DNA from: an uncultured Clostridia bacterium
GTDB lineage: Bacteria; Bacillota; Clostridia; Oscillospirales; Oscillospiraceae
DNA length: 8,746 nucleotides
Reading direction: 5' to 3'
Assembly: GCA_946060825.1 (NCBI GenBank)
Contig: CAMGPO010000027.1
Span: forward strand, 1 to 8,746
Part shown: one piece after another, positions 6,273-8,746 of the stretch
Layout: the number at the start of each line of letters is the position of its first letter
How positions within the stretch are numbered: the stretch's first letter is position 1
Position numbers and translations under genes: made by a program
The notes under the pieces: generated by a model
The model's database searches: none
Seen by the model: the letters and a program-made list of their open reading frames with translations, nothing else
Told to the model about the DNA's origin: nothing

Positions 6273-7667
6273 TCACCTCCTGGACGTTTCCGGTTTCATC
6301 TTTTTCAGCTCGCGGAACAGGAACACCGCCGAGATAGATGCCGCCAGAAAATCGGCAATGGGACCGGCGTACATGATTCCGTCGATGCCCATCAGCATCG
6401 GCAGCGTCACAAGCAGCGGCAGAAGGAAGAGAATCTGCCGTGTCAGAGCGAGAAATGCGCCCTTGGCCGGTTTGCCGATGGCGGAAAAGAACGTAGAGGA
6501 CATGGGCTGTATATTGTTGAGGAACGTGAAAAACAGATAGATATGGAAATACCGCTCGGCAAATGCGAAGTACAGCTCCGAACCATCGCCAAAGAGACTG
6601 ATGATCTGCCGGGGAAAGAGCTGGAACATCGTAAAGGCGACGGTGCAGATAATCAGTCCGGCCGTCATGCTCATGCGGATGACCTTTTTCACGCGGTCAT
6701 ACTGCCCGGCTCCGTAGTTAAAACTGGCGATGGGCTGCATACCTTGGGCGATTCCGATACAGAAGGAGAAAAAGATGAAGCCGACCTTGTTGATGATGCC
6801 GGCGCAGGCCAATGGAACGGACTCGCCATAGACCGACATTGCTCCGTAGTACCGCAGGGAGTTGTTCATGATGATCTGAACGACCATCATCGCAATCTGA
6901 TTCAGGCACTGGGCCAGACCCAGGCTCACCAAATAGCCGGCATACCGGCGATCCGGAATCAGATGGGTGCGTGTGAGCCGGCCGGCTTTGTAGTGGAACA
7001 AATAATGGATGACCATTCCACAGGAGACAATCTGGCCGAGAATTGTGGCCAAAGCCGCGCCGGTCATGCCCATATCAAAACCAAAGATAAACAGGGGATC
7101 CAGAACCGTGTTGATAAGCGCCCCGGCGAGATTGCACAGCATGGAATAGCGGGGACTGCCGTCGGCCCGGATCAGGTGTGCGCCGCCTCCGGTCAGAATC
7201 AGGAATGGGAAGCCGATGGAGGTGATGCGTACATACTCCCGGGCAAGGCCGAGCACATTGTCGGGGGCGCCGAAAAACCGGAGCAGAGGCGTGAGGAAAA
7301 GCTGGGTGATCAGACAGAGCACCATGCCGCAGCCGAACATCAGAACCGCCGCGTTACCGATGTAGTACAGAGCGTTTTTCTTTTCTCCCCGGCCCATCGA
7401 CAGATTAAACGCCGCAGCAGCGCCGATGCCGAACAGCAGCGCAAGGGCCGTACAGCTCGTGGTCAGCGGAAAGGCGACATTGGTGGCTGCATTGCCAAGC
7501 TCACCGATGCTGTGGCCGATAAATATCTGGTCAACAATATTATAGAGCGCGCCCACCAGCATGGCCACAATGCTGGGAACAGCAAATTTTTGCAGCAGTG
7601 CGCCCACCGGGGCAGCGCCCAGGGGATTGGCCGCCTGGCCTCCCGTTTTTTCTTCTTTCTGGTCCAA
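6273..7667 (-). CDS. MATE-family multidrug efflux transporter (MepA-like)
   Basis: The 464-residue protein has the length and twelve-helix layout of MATE (MatE, NorM/MepA/DinF) exporters, which expel cationic drugs or metabolites using a Na+ or proton gradient. Signature stretches are PSIVAMLVGALYNIVDQIFI (31-50) in helix 1, a GxGAAAAFNLSMGRGEKK-like segment near 80-97, NTVLDPLFIFGFDMGMTGAA near 190-210, and in the second half GIAQGMQPIASFNYGAG, a typical repeat-two motif. The start is a TTG (7665-7667), with GGAGG 9 nt upstream; no suitable ATG lies nearby, and the residues just after the TTG are the polar N-terminal tail usual for this family. It lies between a probable pseudogene and the TIGR04076 gene. 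The substrate is unknown; drug export is inferred from family only. Confidence 0.94.
   Translation of the reverse strand: MDQKEEKTGGQAANPLGAAPVGALLQKFAVPSIVAMLVGALYNIVDQIFIGHSIGELGNAATNVAFPLTTSCTALALLFGIGAAAAFNLSMGRGEKKNALYYIGNAAVLMFGCGMVLCLITQLFLTPLLRFFGAPDNVLGLAREYVRITSIGFPFLILTGGGAHLIRADGSPRYSMLCNLAGALINTVLDPLFIFGFDMGMTGAALATILGQIVSCGMVIHYLFHYKAGRLTRTHLIPDRRYAGYLVSLGLAQCLNQIAMMVVQIIMNNSLRYYGAMSVYGESVPLACAGIINKVGFIFFSFCIGIAQGMQPIASFNYGAGQYDRVKKVIRMSMTAGLIICTVAFTMFQLFPRQIISLFGDGSELYFAFAERYFHIYLFFTFLNNIQPMSSTFFSAIGKPAKGAFLALTRQILFLLPLLVTLPMLMGIDGIMYAGPIADFLAASISAVFLFRELKKMKPETSRR
6276..6282 (-). promoter_or_regulatory. Strong Shine-Dalgarno abutting the MATE stop codon
   Basis: The minus strand reads CCAGGAGGTGAATCTGTG: the AGGAGG runs straight into the TGA stop of the MATE gene (6275-6273), and the GTG start follows 7 nt after GGAGG. 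This fixes the GTG start of the TIGR04076 gene and implies translational coupling. Confidence 0.75.
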
Positions 7668-7691
7668 TTCGGTTTTCCTCCGTTTTCTCTC

Positions 7692-8127
7692 TTATATGGA
7701 ATAAACGATCCAGTATTCCGGCTTGATGACCGGGATCCGGCCGCAGACAATTCATCATCTGATCCGCCTTGGCGAGGTTGTCCCTGTAACCGGCATAGGG
7801 CAGAATCAGCAGGTCGCAGCCGGACGGATAATCGACTTCGTCGGCCAGATTCATGCCGCCAAGGAGAAAGATATGTTTATTTTCCGTACAAATATCCAAA
7901 AATATGGCAAACAGATCCAACATATAGGTTGCTGTTGAATAGACCATCAGCACGACCGCCGGGATTTTGACCTTTCCAAAACGAACGCTCTGATCCCGCA
8001 GCTCCGTCAGCCCCTTCCAAATCAAAAACCAGCCGATAAAGCCCGGCAGGAGTCCAATCGTCACGTCGCCGAAATTCAGATTAAAATTGAGAAAGGCAAA
8101 AATCGCACCCCAAAACAGATGATTCAT
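7692..8127 (-). pseudogene. Probable chimeric, frameshifted gene: membrane-protein N-terminus joined to MBL-fold hydrolase remnant
   Basis: The ATG at 8127 overlaps the kinase TGA (ATGA). Residues 1-75 (MNHLFWGAIFAFLNFNLNFG onward) look like a family of small Clostridia membrane proteins with helices near 3-18, 22-40 and 55-78. From about residue 80 the character changes: KHIFLLGGMNLADEVDYPSG (84-103) and CDLLILPYAGYRDN, then MMNCLRP (124-130), resemble the C-terminal part of an MBL-fold metallohydrolase ('LGSxNLxxxxxYPxxxDLLxLPYqG...LxP'). After codon 130 this frame runs on into the MATE gene with low-complexity, unlikely protein. The +1 frame instead gives RIPVIKPEYWIVYSI and a TAA at 7692-7694, a sensible hydrolase-like end 24 nt before the MATE start. 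The expected HFDDxFPP segment between the two is missing, pointing to a deletion near 7740 that shifted frame. A real fusion gene or sequencing error is possible. Confidence 0.5.
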
Positions 8128-8746
8128 GCCGTCACCGCCTCTCTGTACCATGAGGGAACCGTTCTTTTCAGATTGTCGTACCAGGACAGGATCTCTCCGG
8201 CCTGGTTCAGCATTGTATCCACTTCGCCTTGCCCGAAGGGGATGGCCCAGTACACGGAAGAGAGCGTATTGCTCGAAATATAGAGGGCGAGCAGCTTCCA
8301 GAATTCGGGCGGAACGCTGCCGTCGAAGTATCCATCCACCATGCCGGACGCGAAACGCGGCGCTTTCTGGGCGCACCAGACGATGCGGTTAAACTCTTCC
8401 CATGGATCTCCGTAGTCATCCCGGTCAAAGTCGATGATATGGAGCCGTCCCTCCCGGTCGAGCATCATGTTGCCGATGTGGTAATCGCCGTGCTGATAGA
8501 CCTGGGGCCTGTTTTTCAGCAAATGGCGATTTTCCTCGATGTAATCGAGAAATGCCTGTCCGTTTTCATATTTTATGGGACATTCCGCGTAATTCCTGAT
8601 TTTGCGGTCCATCTTCCGGTTAAACCGCGGCTCCCAGTCCTCCAGCGTCGCCGGAACCGGGATAGCGTGGATCTTCCGCAGGATCCGGCCGGCCTCTGTG
8701 CCGTAGGCATACTGGCTTTTGCCGGACATGTCGGCGATGACGTCCT
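8124..8746 (-). CDS. Aminoglycoside-phosphotransferase-fold kinase, C-terminal lobe (5' end outside window)
   Basis: The visible ~207 residues hold the catalytic lobe of an APH/choline-kinase-type phosphotransferase. Counting from the Met at 8729, YQHGDYHIGNMMLD (78-91) is the HGDxHxxN catalytic loop with base D82 and Mg-binding N87. IIDFDRDDYGDPWEEF (98-113) is the DFD/metal-binding motif with D100. Upstream, the reading frame continues to the window edge (DVIAD before that Met), and the ATP-binding N-lobe (roughly 80-100 residues) is not present, so the true start is beyond 8746. These kinases phosphorylate small molecules such as aminoglycosides, choline or sugars; the substrate cannot be assigned and resistance should not be assumed. 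Its stop overlaps the next gene as ATGA, so it heads or belongs to the operon with the chimeric gene, the MATE pump and TIGR04076. Confidence 0.88.
   Translation of the reverse strand, partial: DVIADMSGKSQYAYGTEAGRILRKIHAIPVPATLEDWEPRFNRKMDRKIRNYAECPIKYENGQAFLDYIEENRHLLKNRPQVYQHGDYHIGNMMLDREGRLHIIDFDRDDYGDPWEEFNRIVWCAQKAPRFASGMVDGYFDGSVPPEFWKLLALYISSNTLSSVYWAIPFGQGEVDTMLNQAGEILSWYDNLKRTVPSWYREAVTA

Noticed and set aside
6543..7970. Plus-strand open frame of 475 codons
   Set aside because: It lies opposite the MATE gene and the chimeric gene; its composition (rich in H, Q, D, G, R) is typical of antisense shadow and no motif is seen.
1..8746. Mobile element, prophage, CRISPR or defence system
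   Set aside because: No transposase, integrase, direct-repeat array or defence-type domain was seen; all intact genes are ordinary metabolic or transport families.

Overview
The window looks like chromosome from a GC-rich Gram-positive gut-type Clostridia bacterium, most likely Oscillospiraceae-like (Flavonifractor/Lawsonibacter/Oscillibacter relatives). The grounds are strong AGGAGG-type ribosome binding sites, TTG and GTG starts as well as ATG, sigma-A-like promoters, a short PUA-less ProB, and protein families common in that group. The taxonomic call is an inference from gene content; no 16S or marker gene is present.

Layout, left to right. (1) Positions 1-54 are the last 17 codons of a plus-strand XRE-type helix-turn-helix regulator. 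It converges on proA, and the two share a bidirectional hairpin terminator at 106-148. (2) proB-proA lies on the minus strand as a two-gene proline biosynthesis operon. The genes overlap by 4 nt (ATGA), and a near-consensus promoter sits at 2240-2268. (3) Divergent from it, a plus-strand LysE/RhtB-type amino-acid exporter occupies 2403-2996. The 2188-2402 interval holds both promoters and an ARG-box-like palindrome at 2298-2311. (4) A minus-strand operon runs from an EamA/DMT transporter through an NhaC-family antiporter to a histidine phosphatase. Its promoter is at 5893-5921 and its terminator at 3004-3047, where it converges on lysE. (5) A second minus-strand operon enters from the right edge: an APH-fold kinase (5' end outside the window), a small membrane-protein gene that looks chimeric and frameshifted, a MATE efflux pump, and a TIGR04076-family small protein. 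It ends near a hairpin at 5913-5942 that overlaps the -35 of the next operon.

Functionally, proBA makes glutamate semialdehyde for proline, and the neighbouring exporter may handle amino acids. The rest is mostly membrane transport (DMT, NhaC, MATE) with small accessory enzymes. Genes are packed tightly and no gene-free stretch exceeds 300 bases. I saw no mobile element, CRISPR array, tRNA or rRNA, and no convincing new multi-gene system. The points most worth checking are the chimeric pseudogene at 7692-8127, the ARG-box-like operator between proB and lysE, and the hairpin/promoter overlap near 5893-5952.
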